Of a DNA stretch of 64,000 nucleotides, positions 37,691 through 45,490 are shown piece after piece. The notes under the pieces are model-generated. The model had not been told where the DNA came from and made no database searches. It saw only the letters and a list, made by a program, of their open reading frames with translations. Source of the DNA: an uncultured Sinobacteraceae bacterium. Its GTDB lineage: Bacteria > Pseudomonadota > Gammaproteobacteria > Nevskiales > Nevskiaceae. Position numbers and translations under genes: made by a program. The stretch lies in the NCBI GenBank assembly GCA_903822975.1, contig CAIJRD010000012.1, positions 1 to 64,000 of the forward strand, given 5' to 3'. Numbering within the stretch: the first letter of the stretch is position 1; each line of letters opens with the position of its first letter.

Positions 37691-38503
37691 TCAGCCGGCC
37701 TTGCGGATCGACGACGTGGTGCCGTCGTCGCTCGATGCGGTACTGGTCGTACCTGCCGACTCGCCGCAAAAATCCGGCAGCTCCAGTTTCGACAGCTGCA
37801 GTTCCGGCATGCGTGAATCCATCTGATGCAGCAGCTTGCAGACCTGCACCAAGCGCTCGTCGAGCAGGTGCACGTGCTCAAGCATCGCGCCGATCGCGTT
37901 GGAGACCGGATCGGGCATTTCCTTGCTCAGACCATAGGCGTCGAAGCCCATCGACTTGGCGATCGCGACAACTTTGTCCGAAGGCTGCGCGGCTTCGTGA
38001 ACCACTCGCGCGGGAATACCGACCACGGTCGCACCGGCCGGGACTTCCTTGACCACCACCGAATTGGAGCCGACGCGCGCGTTGTCGCCTACCAGAAAGG
38101 GGCCGAGCACTTTCGCGCCGGCACCGACCACCACGCCATTGCCGAGGGTCGGATGACGCTTGCCCTTGTTCCAGCTGACGCCGCCGAGTGTGACGCCGTG
38201 ATACAGCGTGCAGTCGTCGCCGATTTCGGCGGTTTCACCGATCACCACGCCCATCCCATGATCGATAAACAGCCTGCGGCCGATGACGGCGCCCGGATGA
38301 ATTTCGATGCCGGTGAGCCAGCGCGCGATATGCGCATTGAAGCGCGCCAGCCATTTGAAGCCGCTGCGCCACAGCGCGTGGCTGATGCGATGCCCCCAGA
38401 CCGCATGCAGTCCCGGGTAGCAGGTCAGCACTTCCCAGGTACTGCGGGCAGCCGGATCGCGGTCGAACACCGCGCGCATGTCTTCACGAAAACGGTTGAA
38501 CAT
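37691..38503 (-). CDS. cysE: Serine O-acetyltransferase
   Basis: 270 residues. The left-handed beta-helix region with hexapeptide repeats includes [40 protein letters not shown] and [20 protein letters not shown], containing the catalytic His/Asp pair. It makes O-acetylserine for cysteine synthesis. The C-terminal tail is longer than usual and rich in Ser/Thr, ending TSSIRKAG. It is upstream of the second cysteine desulfurase, as in many Fe-S assembly neighbourhoods. Confidence 0.94.
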   Translation of the reverse strand: MFNRFREDMRAVFDRDPAARSTWEVLTCYPGLHAVWGHRISHALWRSGFKWLARFNAHIARWLTGIEIHPGAVIGRRLFIDHGMGVVIGETAEIGDDCTLYHGVTLGGVSWNKGKRHPTLGNGVVVGAGAKVLGPFLVGDNARVGSNSVVVKEVPAGATVVGIPARVVHEAAQPSDKVVAIAKSMGFDAYGLSKEMPDPVSNAIGAMLEHVHLLDERLVQVCKLLHQMDSRMPELQLSKLELPDFCGESAGTTSTASSDDGTTSSIRKAG

Positions 38504-38528
38504 GATTGTTCCTTACCAAGCGTGCATT

Positions 38529-38843
38529 TTACGCCGACAGCGCGACCTCGGACTTTTCGTGCGGGGTCATGAGCTTGTGATGAAACGTCAACGCCACCGA
38601 GCGGACCGTGGGCAGATTCTGCAAGCGCCGTGCGAGCAGACGTGCGCAGGCGGTCGCCGCGTCGAATTCGACCTCGATTCGCAGCGCCTCGCTTGCGTCA
38701 ACTTGGGACGAAAAGCGCAGCGGCAATTCGCCACGCTCGGCGAAGCGGTCGAGCACGCGACCGGGCAGCTGCGGATCGAGATCCGCGGCAATCGTCAGGC
38801 GAGCGGTAAACGGTTTGTGATCAGCGAACGACAAAAAATCCAT
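38529..38843 (-). CDS. Small ACT-domain-like protein
   Basis: 104 residues from ATG 38843 (MDFLSFADHKPFTARLTIAA). ADLDPQLPGRVLDRFAERGE followed by an amphipathic strand and a helix (TACARLLARRLQNLPTVRSV) has the beta-alpha-beta-beta-alpha-beta rhythm of an ACT domain, as in the small acetolactate synthase subunit IlvM. No catalytic partner is adjacent. GGAG lies about 11 bases before the ATG; an in-frame TTG at 38852 is less likely. Upstream (38853-39117) a GC-rich hairpin around ACCGGACCGGC/GCCGGGCCGGT at about 38898-38920 could be a leader structure. Role unknown, possibly amino-acid sensing. Confidence 0.7.
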   Translation of the reverse strand: MDFLSFADHKPFTARLTIAADLDPQLPGRVLDRFAERGELPLRFSSQVDASEALRIEVEFDAATACARLLARRLQNLPTVRSVALTFHHKLMTPHEKSEVALSA

Positions 38844-39117
38844 GACGGGCAAACTCCAGAACGAAGACGGAATGCATACACGCGCGACAACACCGGCCCG
38901 GCAAGGCCGGTCCGGTAATTCGCGCGCTGTGCATCGCGTTCTGGAAATGAGTCATGGCAAGCTTGAATCAGTGATCGCTTAAGCCGCGGGTAGGGTTCTA
39001 AAACAGGCCGCGGCGGCGCCATTCTGACGCGTTTCGGCGAGTTTCGCGATCCTTGCATGCGTTGCGCGCAGTGTCGGCCGGACGATTCATCAGACAAACA
39101 GATATCGACGCACCGCC

Positions 39118-40083
39118 CTACAACAGCCGGATTTCGCGCAATCGCTGCAGCAGGTAGTCGTGCGCGGTGATCGCGTCGGGATAGCGATTCGGATGTGCCA
39201 CGTCGATGCATCCCGGCAAGGTCTCGATGCGGAATTCCGGATTCGGATGCAGAAAAAACGGCACCGAGTAGCGCGAGCGTCGTGCCGCTAGGCCGCGCGG
39301 ATTGACCACGCGATGCGTGGTCGACGGATACACCTCATTGCTGAGCCGCGCGAGCATATCGCCAACGTTGACGACGATCGCATCGCCCTGCGTCGTCAGC
39401 GGCAGCCAGCTGCCACCGCGCGTGCGGATCTGCAGCCCGGCGTCGCTCGCGCCCACCAGCAGCGTGATCAGGTTGATGTCTTCGTGCGCGGCCGAGCGCA
39501 GGCTGCCGTCGGTGTCGTCGGGCAACGGCGGATAGTGCAGCGGTCGCAGGATCGAATTGCCGTGATCGATGTGCGCATCGAACCAGTGTTCGGCCAGGCC
39601 CAGGTCGAGCGCCAGAGCACGCAGCAGGCGCGCACCGAGCGCATCCAGCGCGGTGTACAGCGCAAGCGCGGTGTCGCGGAACTCCGGAACCTCTTGCGGC
39701 CACAGGTTGGGCGGCATCACGGCGGCGGCAGCCAGTGTCCTTCGCGGTCCGTCGTCGAGTTCGCGCCCGACATGCCAGAACTCCTTGAGATCCGGATGCA
39801 TGCTGCTGACAGCGGTTTCGACCTTGAACGGCGTGTACCCGCGCGCGCCGCCCGCACCGGCGACGTGGTAGCGGCGCTTGAGCGCGTCAGGCAGCGCGAA
39901 GAAGGTGCGAAACGCCGCGTAGGCGGCTTCGATCAATGCCGGCGCAATGCCGTGACCGACGATGCAGCAGAAACCGAACTCGCGGTAGGCGCGACCGAGG
40001 GCACGCACGAAGTCTGCGCGTTGCAGATCGTAATCGCGCAGGTCGAGTGTCGGAATCGACGCCGCCGCGCTGCGTTGCGCCAT
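39118..40083 (-). CDS. 2-oxoglutarate/Fe(II)-dependent oxygenase (isopenicillin-N-synthase-like)
   Basis: 321 residues from ATG 40083. The N-terminal DIOX domain (RALGRAYREFGFCCIVGHGI) and C-terminal 2OG-FeII domain are both present. AAHEDINLITLLVG supplies the HxD iron ligands, STTHRVVNP the distal histidine, and RRSRYSVPFF the RxS motif that binds 2-oxoglutarate. The start overlaps the trmJ stop by one base, so it is coupled to that gene. Substrate unknown; relatives act on small secondary metabolites or ethylene/flavonoid-type compounds. Confidence 0.92.
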   Translation of the reverse strand: MAQRSAAASIPTLDLRDYDLQRADFVRALGRAYREFGFCCIVGHGIAPALIEAAYAAFRTFFALPDALKRRYHVAGAGGARGYTPFKVETAVSSMHPDLKEFWHVGRELDDGPRRTLAAAAVMPPNLWPQEVPEFRDTALALYTALDALGARLLRALALDLGLAEHWFDAHIDHGNSILRPLHYPPLPDDTDGSLRSAAHEDINLITLLVGASDAGLQIRTRGGSWLPLTTQGDAIVVNVGDMLARLSNEVYPSTTHRVVNPRGLAARRSRYSVPFFLHPNPEFRIETLPGCIDVAHPNRYPDAITAHDYLLQRLREIRLL

Positions 40084-40910
40084 CAGGGGCGCGGACCGAA
40101 ACCGCGCAAAACGTCTTCCACCGAGGTCAGGATGCCGCGCAGGATGTTCATCTCGTTGGCGCTCGGCGCGGTGCGGCCGAACAGCTTGCGCAGCCGGCGC
40201 ATCAACAGGCGCGGATGCTCTGGATCGAGGAAACGTGTGCCGATCAGCGCGCGTTCCAGATGTGTATAGAAACGCTCCATCTCGGCCTGGTCGACCGGCT
40301 GGTTTTCGGCCTGGTCTTCGATGATGCGCTCGGGCAAGGCCGCGCCGGACGCAAGGCCAATCTCGTACGACAGCACCTGCACCGCGGCCGCGAGATTCAG
40401 CGAGCTGTCGAGGCCGCCGGTCGGAATCACGATCAGTTCGTGCGCGAGCTGCAGCTCCTCGTTCAACAAGCCGGTGCGTTCGCGGCCGAACAGCAGCGCG
40501 GTGCGGCCGCCCTCGCCGGCGGCGAGGCGCTCGGCGGCGCGCTGCGCCCATTCGCGCGGTGTCGATACCGGCACCGAGATATACCGCGGCCGTGCACTGG
40601 AGGCGACGACCCGCGCGCAGTCGGCCAGCGCTTCCGGCAGTGTGGCAAACACGCGCGCGGCATCCAGCACGTCGCCGGCGTTCGAGGCCATCGCGCTGGC
40701 GTCCACATGCGGAAACTTCTGCGGCGCGACCAGCGCCAGTTCGCGCAGACCAAAGTTCTTCATTGCGCGCGCGCAGGCGCCGATGTTGCCGGGATGCTGC
40801 GGCTCAACCAGCACCACACGCAGGTTGTTGAGCAGGCTGCGCGCGCCTGGCAAGGCCGACGCCTTGCCGTGGTTGGCGTTGGGTTCCTGCGCGGCGGTCG
40901 ACGCCGGCAT
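40083..40910 (-). CDS. trmJ: tRNA (cytidine/uridine-2'-O-)-methyltransferase TrmJ
   Basis: 275 residues. SPOUT-fold signature: LLNNLRVVLVEPQHPGNIGACARAMKNFGL at the N-terminus, TALLFGRERTGLLNEEL and IVIPTGGLDSSLNLAAAVQVLSYE forming the trefoil knot, plus the C-terminal extension with LMRRLRKLFGRT. It methylates the 2'-O of residue 32 in tRNAs. The ATG at 40910 is the first plausible start; the longer ORF overlaps the divergent suhB. Pairing with suhB is conserved in gammaproteobacteria. Confidence 0.95.
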   Translation of the reverse strand: MPASTAAQEPNANHGKASALPGARSLLNNLRVVLVEPQHPGNIGACARAMKNFGLRELALVAPQKFPHVDASAMASNAGDVLDAARVFATLPEALADCARVVASSARPRYISVPVSTPREWAQRAAERLAAGEGGRTALLFGRERTGLLNEELQLAHELIVIPTGGLDSSLNLAAAVQVLSYEIGLASGAALPERIIEDQAENQPVDQAEMERFYTHLERALIGTRFLDPEHPRLLMRRLRKLFGRTAPSANEMNILRGILTSVEDVLRGFGPRP

Positions 40911-41015
40911 CGGGCTTGGATCGGGGGCTTGGCTCAAGGCTTCAGGAAGGGTGGTGGACAGCGCGTGATATTCTAGACGGTCGCCGCCCTCCTCTTCGCA
41001 TCGAATCCGCCTGCC

Positions 41016-41846
41016 GTGCATCCGCTCGTAAACATCGCCGTTTCCGCCGCGCGCACTGCCGGCAACTTCCTCATGCGCAACCTCGACCACGTCGATCAGC
41101 TGAAGATCGAACGGAAAGGGCGCAATGACTTCGTCACCCAGATCGACCGCGGTGCCGAAAGCGAGATCATCAAGACGATCCGCAAGGCGTATCCACAGCA
41201 CGCCGTGCTCGGCGAAGAAGGCGGTCGCAGCGATATCGCCGGCGTCGACAGCGAAGTGTTGTGGATCATCGATCCGCTCGACGGCACCACCAACTACTTG
41301 CACGGCCTGCCGCATTTCGCCGTCTCCATCGGCATTCAGGTGCGCGGCGTGTTGACGCACGGCGTGATTTACGCGCCGGCCACGCAGGATTTGTACTGCG
41401 CCACGCGCGGCTCCGGAGCCACGCTGAACAACCGCCGCATCCGCTGCAGCACCACCAAGGAACTGGAGCCGGCGCTGATCGGTACCGGTGTGCCGATCAA
41501 TCCGGCCAACCTCGACGCCTACATGCCGATGCTGCGCTATGTCGCCGAGACCACCGCCGGCATCCGCCGCGCAGGCTCCGCCGCGCTCGACTTAGCCTAC
41601 GTCGCCGCTGGCCGTCTGGATGGCTTCTGGGAACTGGGCCTGAAGCCCTGGGACATCGCCGCAGGCCTGGTACTGGTGCAGGAAGCCGGCGGTATGACGA
41701 GCGAACTCTACGGCGGCGCCGACCTTTTGAAGACCGGCCATATCGTCGCCGCCAATTTCAAACTGCATCCGCTGCTGGCGGAAGCCTTAGGCCAGATCGC
41801 CAAGCGCGCTCCGGCTCCCGAAGCGCCCGTACAGACCGTCGCCTGA
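41016..41846 (+). CDS. suhB: Inositol-1-monophosphatase family protein SuhB
   Basis: 276 residues, GTG start (MHPLVNIAVSAARTAGNFLM). Metal-binding motifs GEEGGRS, WIIDPLDGTTNYLHGLPHFA and KPWDIAAG are complete. SuhB hydrolyses inositol phosphates and also acts with NusA/NusB in rRNA antitermination. It is divergent from trmJ across a 105-base promoter gap. Confidence 0.95.
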   Translation: MHPLVNIAVSAARTAGNFLMRNLDHVDQLKIERKGRNDFVTQIDRGAESEIIKTIRKAYPQHAVLGEEGGRSDIAGVDSEVLWIIDPLDGTTNYLHGLPHFAVSIGIQVRGVLTHGVIYAPATQDLYCATRGSGATLNNRRIRCSTTKELEPALIGTGVPINPANLDAYMPMLRYVAETTAGIRRAGSAALDLAYVAAGRLDGFWELGLKPWDIAAGLVLVQEAGGMTSELYGGADLLKTGHIVAANFKLHPLLAEALGQIAKRAPAPEAPVQTVA

Positions 41847-41982
41847 CCGCTGCCGCCGCGCCGCAGCATCGCGCTCGACGGCTGCGAATTGCGATGGAAC
41901 CGCTTAGGCTGAAGGGCTGTCCACTGGCCAGCGGCCCGCTGCTGTTGCGGGCTCCATTGGGGAACCTGGAGAAACCATCACA

Positions 41983-42201
41983 ATGAAACTCTCGTTGATC
42001 ATCGTCGGCGTCATCGTTGCTGCACTCGGCATTGCCTCGGTCACCGGCAAGCTGTCGTTCCAACAAAAAGACGAAGTCGCCAAGATCGGTGACTTCTCGG
42101 CGACCGTCGAGAAGCAGAAGAGCGCGCCGCAATGGCTCGGCATTGCCGCCATCGTCGTCGGCGGCGTGCTCGTACTCGGCGGCGCCCTGAAGAAGAACTA
42201 G
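41983..42201 (+). CDS. Small two-helix membrane protein
   Basis: 72 residues. Helix 1 (LSLIIVGVIVAALGIASVTG) is separated by a charged loop (QQKDEVAKIGDFSATVEKQK) from helix 2 (WLGIAAIVVGGVLVLGGALK). CTGGAGAA precedes the ATG at a slightly long distance. This plan matches small membrane proteins of the DUF3185 kind, which are unassigned. It is alone, followed by hairpins that probably end transcription. Confidence 0.75.
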   Translation: MKLSLIIVGVIVAALGIASVTGKLSFQQKDEVAKIGDFSATVEKQKSAPQWLGIAAIVVGGVLVLGGALKKN

Positions 42202-42577
42202 TAGCGCGCGACGACTCGGCCAGCAGGCCGAGTCGTCCAGGCCATGAATCGGCCGCAGGCCGAGTCGTCCAGAGTCATCTGCCGCGCGACTTGATCCAAC
42301 GCGCAAATGGCTTGGCCCTGCAGGCTCTAGCCATAGGCAAATGCAAACGGAGGCGCTTCGGCATTACGGCCGAAGCGCCTCAAGCGAGTCTCCGACTCGT
42401 GAGACGCGACAATCAGCGCGGAACTGATGGCACCTAAAACTGGCGCAGCAGCGGATGTTGCGCACAGGCCTCGATGATCATCGTCAGGCTGTCCGCCGGT
42501 GCTATTGCTCGGCTCGCCAGTTGCTCACCGTGAGCGATGAACCGCGAGCAATTCAAACACGGGTGCGCTGACGCCGA
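42202..42577. other. Intergenic region with two strong hairpins
   Basis: No gene seen. GACGACTCGGCC (42210-42221) and GGCCGAGTCGTC (42226-42237) form a perfect 12-bp stem; GGCCGAGTCGTCC is repeated at about 42254-42266. GAGGCGCTTCGGC (42350-42362) and GCCGAAGCGCCTC (42369-42381) form a perfect 13-bp stem. Neither has a U-tract. They lie between a plus-strand and a minus-strand gene end and probably insulate them. Confidence 0.65.
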
Positions 42578-43537
42578 TCAGACCTGCAGACGGCCGCGCG
42601 CCGCTCGGTATTCCTGCTGCAGCCGCGCCACCAGACCCGCCACGGTATCGATCTTCTTGACCGCGCCGATGCCCTGGCCGCAGCCCCAGATGTCCTTCCA
42701 GGCCTTCTTGCTGATGTCGCCGTCGCCGAAGTTCATCTGGCTGGCGTCGCCCTTTTCGAGCTTGTCCGGATCGAGACCCGCGGCGGCGATCGACGGCCGC
42801 AGGTAGTTGCCGTGAATGCCGGTGAACAGGTTGGAGTAGACGATATCGTCGGCGCCGCTGTCGACGATCATCTGTTTGTAGCGCTCATCCGCGCGCGCTT
42901 CGCGCGTGGCGATCATCGCCGAGCCCATGTATGCGAGGTCCGCACCCATCGCCTGTGCGGCGAGGATCGCATCGCCGCGCGCAATGGAGCCGGACAGCAG
43001 CAAGGGGCCATCGAACCACTCACGGATTTCCTGCACCAGCGCGAACGGCGACAGCGTGCCGGCATGACCGCCGGCGCCGGCAGCCACCGCGATCAAGCCA
43101 TCGGCACCTTTCTCGATCGCCTTCTTCGCGAAAAAGTTGTTGATGATGTCGTGAAACACGATGCCGCCGTAGGAATGCACCGCCTCGTTGACGTCGGTAC
43201 GCGCGCCGAGCGAGGTGATGACAATCGGCACGCGGTATTTCACGCAAGCCGCGAGATCATGCTCGAGCCGCGCGTTGGATTTGTGCACGATCTGGTTGAC
43301 CGCAAAGGGTGCCGCCGGCGCATCCGGATGCGACTGGTTGTAGGCGTCGAGTTCCTCGGTGATCTGCTTGAGCCAGACTTCGAGCTGCTCTGCGGGACGC
43401 GCGTTCAGCGCTGGAAACGAACCGACGATACCGGCCTTGCACTGCGCAATCACCAGTTCGGGCGCGGAAATAATGAAAAGTGGCGCGCCGACAACCGGGA
43501 TGCTGAGGCGGTTCTGCAACAGTTTCGGCAAGGCCAT
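42578..43537 (-). CDS. Nitronate monooxygenase / 2-nitropropane dioxygenase family flavoprotein
   Basis: 319 residues from ATG 43537 with AAGGAT upstream. TIM-barrel FMN protein: LSIPVVGAPLFIISAPELVI at the start, AAGAGGHAGTLSPFALVQEI (phosphate/nitronate loop), PLLLSGSIARGDAILAAQAM and ADLAYMGSAMIATREA. The family oxidises alkyl nitronates or acts as NADH-quinone reductase. It is divergent from a PadR regulator across two palindromes, implying ligand-dependent repression. Confidence 0.9.
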   Translation of the reverse strand: MALPKLLQNRLSIPVVGAPLFIISAPELVIAQCKAGIVGSFPALNARPAEQLEVWLKQITEELDAYNQSHPDAPAAPFAVNQIVHKSNARLEHDLAACVKYRVPIVITSLGARTDVNEAVHSYGGIVFHDIINNFFAKKAIEKGADGLIAVAAGAGGHAGTLSPFALVQEIREWFDGPLLLSGSIARGDAILAAQAMGADLAYMGSAMIATREARADERYKQMIVDSGADDIVYSNLFTGIHGNYLRPSIAAAGLDPDKLEKGDASQMNFGDGDISKKAWKDIWGCGQGIGAVKKIDTVAGLVARLQQEYRAARGRLQV

Positions 43538-43551
43538 CGTGATTCGATCCT

Positions 43552-43609
43552 TATGCAAGTGGTTGCATAGTATTTGCGCAAGCAGAATCCTTATGCAAGT
43601 CTGTGCATA
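43552..43609. promoter_or_regulatory. Twin PadR-type operators between flavoprotein and regulator genes
   Basis: TATGCAA-GTGG-TTGCATA at 43552-43569 and TATGCA-AGTCTG-TGCATA at 43592-43609 are both perfect palindromes of the same overall length (18 bp), 40 bp apart (about four helical turns). Both begin within a direct repeat ATCCTTATGCAAGT. PadR proteins bind ATGC-rich dyads of this type, for example ATGT/ATGC half sites, in their own promoters. Assignment to the adjacent PadR is inference. Confidence 0.78.
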
Positions 43610-43636
43610 TCAAATGCCGACTCGTGAATTTCAACC

Positions 43637-44230
43637 ATGTCGCTGAAGCACGCCATTCTGGTGTTGCTCGAGAAGAAGCCCGGCAGCGGCTACGACCTGT
43701 CGCAACGCTTCAAGCGCGGCATCGGCTACTTCTGGAATGCGTCGCACCAGCAGATTTACCAGGAGTTGAAGAAGCTCGCGGACGCGCGCTGGGTCGAGTT
43801 CGAATTGCAGACGCAGTCCGAACGTCCCGACAAAAAGCACTACCGGATTTCGGCCGCCGGACGCAGCGCATTGAAGGCCTGGCTGCAAGAGCCGACCAAG
43901 CATGAGCGACTCAACAGCGCGCTGCTGGTGAAACTCTACGCCGCGCATCTCGCCGACCCGCAAGCCCTGCTGCTGCAACTGGACGAGCGTCTTGCCGCGC
44001 ATCGCGCCAAACTCGAGGAATACGTCGGGCACGAAAGCTTCTATCTCGACCGCGGCGACGCGCTCAGCCAGAAACAGGCGCAGCGCTACCTGACGCTGCG
44101 CCACGGCATCCGCTACGAATGGAACTGGATCGAAATGCTCGAGGAGTCGCGCACGCTGCTGACGCAAGGTCGTACGCCGCAGCGCCCGATGCTGGAGCGG
44201 CTGACGCGTCGAAAAATCGAATCGAAGTGA
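43637..44230 (+). CDS. PadR family transcriptional regulator
   Basis: 197 residues. The N-terminal winged helix starts MSLKHAILVLLEKKPGSGYD and continues LSQRFKRGIGYFWNASHQQI YQELKKL, the classical PadR_N sequence; PDKKHYRISAAGRSAL is the wing. The C-terminal half is helical (Vir_act_alpha_C type), used for dimerisation. The gene faces the nitronate monooxygenase-like gene and the two palindromes lie just before its start, supporting autoregulation. Confidence 0.93.
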   Translation: MSLKHAILVLLEKKPGSGYDLSQRFKRGIGYFWNASHQQIYQELKKLADARWVEFELQTQSERPDKKHYRISAAGRSALKAWLQEPTKHERLNSALLVKLYAAHLADPQALLLQLDERLAAHRAKLEEYVGHESFYLDRGDALSQKQAQRYLTLRHGIRYEWNWIEMLEESRTLLTQGRTPQRPMLERLTRRKIESK

Positions 44231-44496
44231 GCCGCGGGTAACGCGCGTGCGTTGCCGGCGAACGGCAACAGCGTTGCGAACTTCGGCTGCGCAGCGAATC
44301 CACAGCGAAAGATTCAACTGCGCATCGGCAGTGACTCAGCGCGTGAAGAATCGATTGCCGGCACATCGCCCAGCGGCGAATCGAACGGCGCCTAGTTCAA
44401 CGGCGACGCGTCGAGCACTGGCGCCCACCACGGGCTTCGAGCGCGGACTGCGCTAGAAACCCCGATCGAGCGCCCGCTAAGGACAACGCGACTGCT

Positions 44497-45462
44497 TTAA
44501 ACCACTGCGCCGTCGTTGTCCGCCTTGCGTTTGGCCAGACCCGAAGCGCCTTCTTTTTCTTCGGCGGTCAGCAGGTCTTCATGCGTCACGCCGAGCAGCA
44601 CAGTCACACCGCTGGAGACGTAGATCGACGAATAGGTGGCGACCAGCACGCCGACAATCATCGCGACCGCGAAGCCGTGCACGCTCTTGCCGCCAAAGAA
44701 GAACAGCGAGGACAGCACCATCAGCACCGTGAAGTGGGTGATGATCGAGCGCAGCAGCGTTTGGTTGATCGACAGGTTGATTACGTCGAGCACCGGCTTC
44801 TTGCGATAGGTGCGCAGGTTTTCGCGGATACGATCGAAGATCACGATGGTTTCGTTGTTCGAATAGCCGAGCATCGCCAGCAGACCGGCGAGCACCGTGA
44901 GATCGAATTCCTCTTGCACCAGCGACAGGAAGCCGACGGTCATGATCGCGTCATGGATCAGCGCCGCGGTCGAACCGGCCGAGAATTTCGCTTCGAAACG
45001 GAACCAGACGAACGCGAAGATCAACGCAAGTGCGGCGACCACCGCGATCACGCCATCTTCGCGCAGCTCACCACCGACCTGCGGACCGACGAACTCGACG
45101 CGGCGTAGTTGCACCTTGTTCTGCTCGGCGTGCAGCGCCTGCAACACCTGGGTGCTGATCGCCGCCGACGAGGCATTGGCCTCGGGCAGCAAGCGGATCA
45201 TCACGTCGGAGGTGCCACCGAAGTACTGCACGATGGCATCGGGATAGCCGCCATCCTTCAGCTGCGCGCGCATCTGATCCAGCTCGACCGCCTGCGGATA
45301 CACCACTTCGACCAGCACACCGCCCTTGAAGTCGATGCCGAAGTTGAGGCCGCGCGTGATCAGGCAGCCGATCGCGACGATGGTGAGGATCGCCGACAGC
45401 ACCAGCGCGCGCTTGCGCTGCGCCATGAAGTCGATGTTCGGGACACGGGAAAAAAGACGCAT
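44497..45462 (-). CDS. secF: Protein translocase subunit SecF
   Basis: 321 residues with six membrane helices. RGLNFGIDFKGGVLVEVVYP, AALIHDAIMTVGFLSLVQEEF, LGYSNNETIVIFDRIRENLR and SSIYVSSGVTVLLG are the SecF signatures. With SecD it forms the proton-driven accessory unit that aids release of exported proteins. It is last in the yajC-secD-secF unit, 28 bases after secD. The 266-base gap after it has no gene. Confidence 0.97.
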   Translation of the reverse strand: MRLFSRVPNIDFMAQRKRALVLSAILTIVAIGCLITRGLNFGIDFKGGVLVEVVYPQAVELDQMRAQLKDGGYPDAIVQYFGGTSDVMIRLLPEANASSAAISTQVLQALHAEQNKVQLRRVEFVGPQVGGELREDGVIAVVAALALIFAFVWFRFEAKFSAGSTAALIHDAIMTVGFLSLVQEEFDLTVLAGLLAMLGYSNNETIVIFDRIRENLRTYRKKPVLDVINLSINQTLLRSIITHFTVLMVLSSLFFFGGKSVHGFAVAMIVGVLVATYSSIYVSSGVTVLLGVTHEDLLTAEEKEGASGLAKRKADNDGAVV

Positions 45463-45490
45463 GTTCGATCTCGGAAATTGACTGCGGCGA

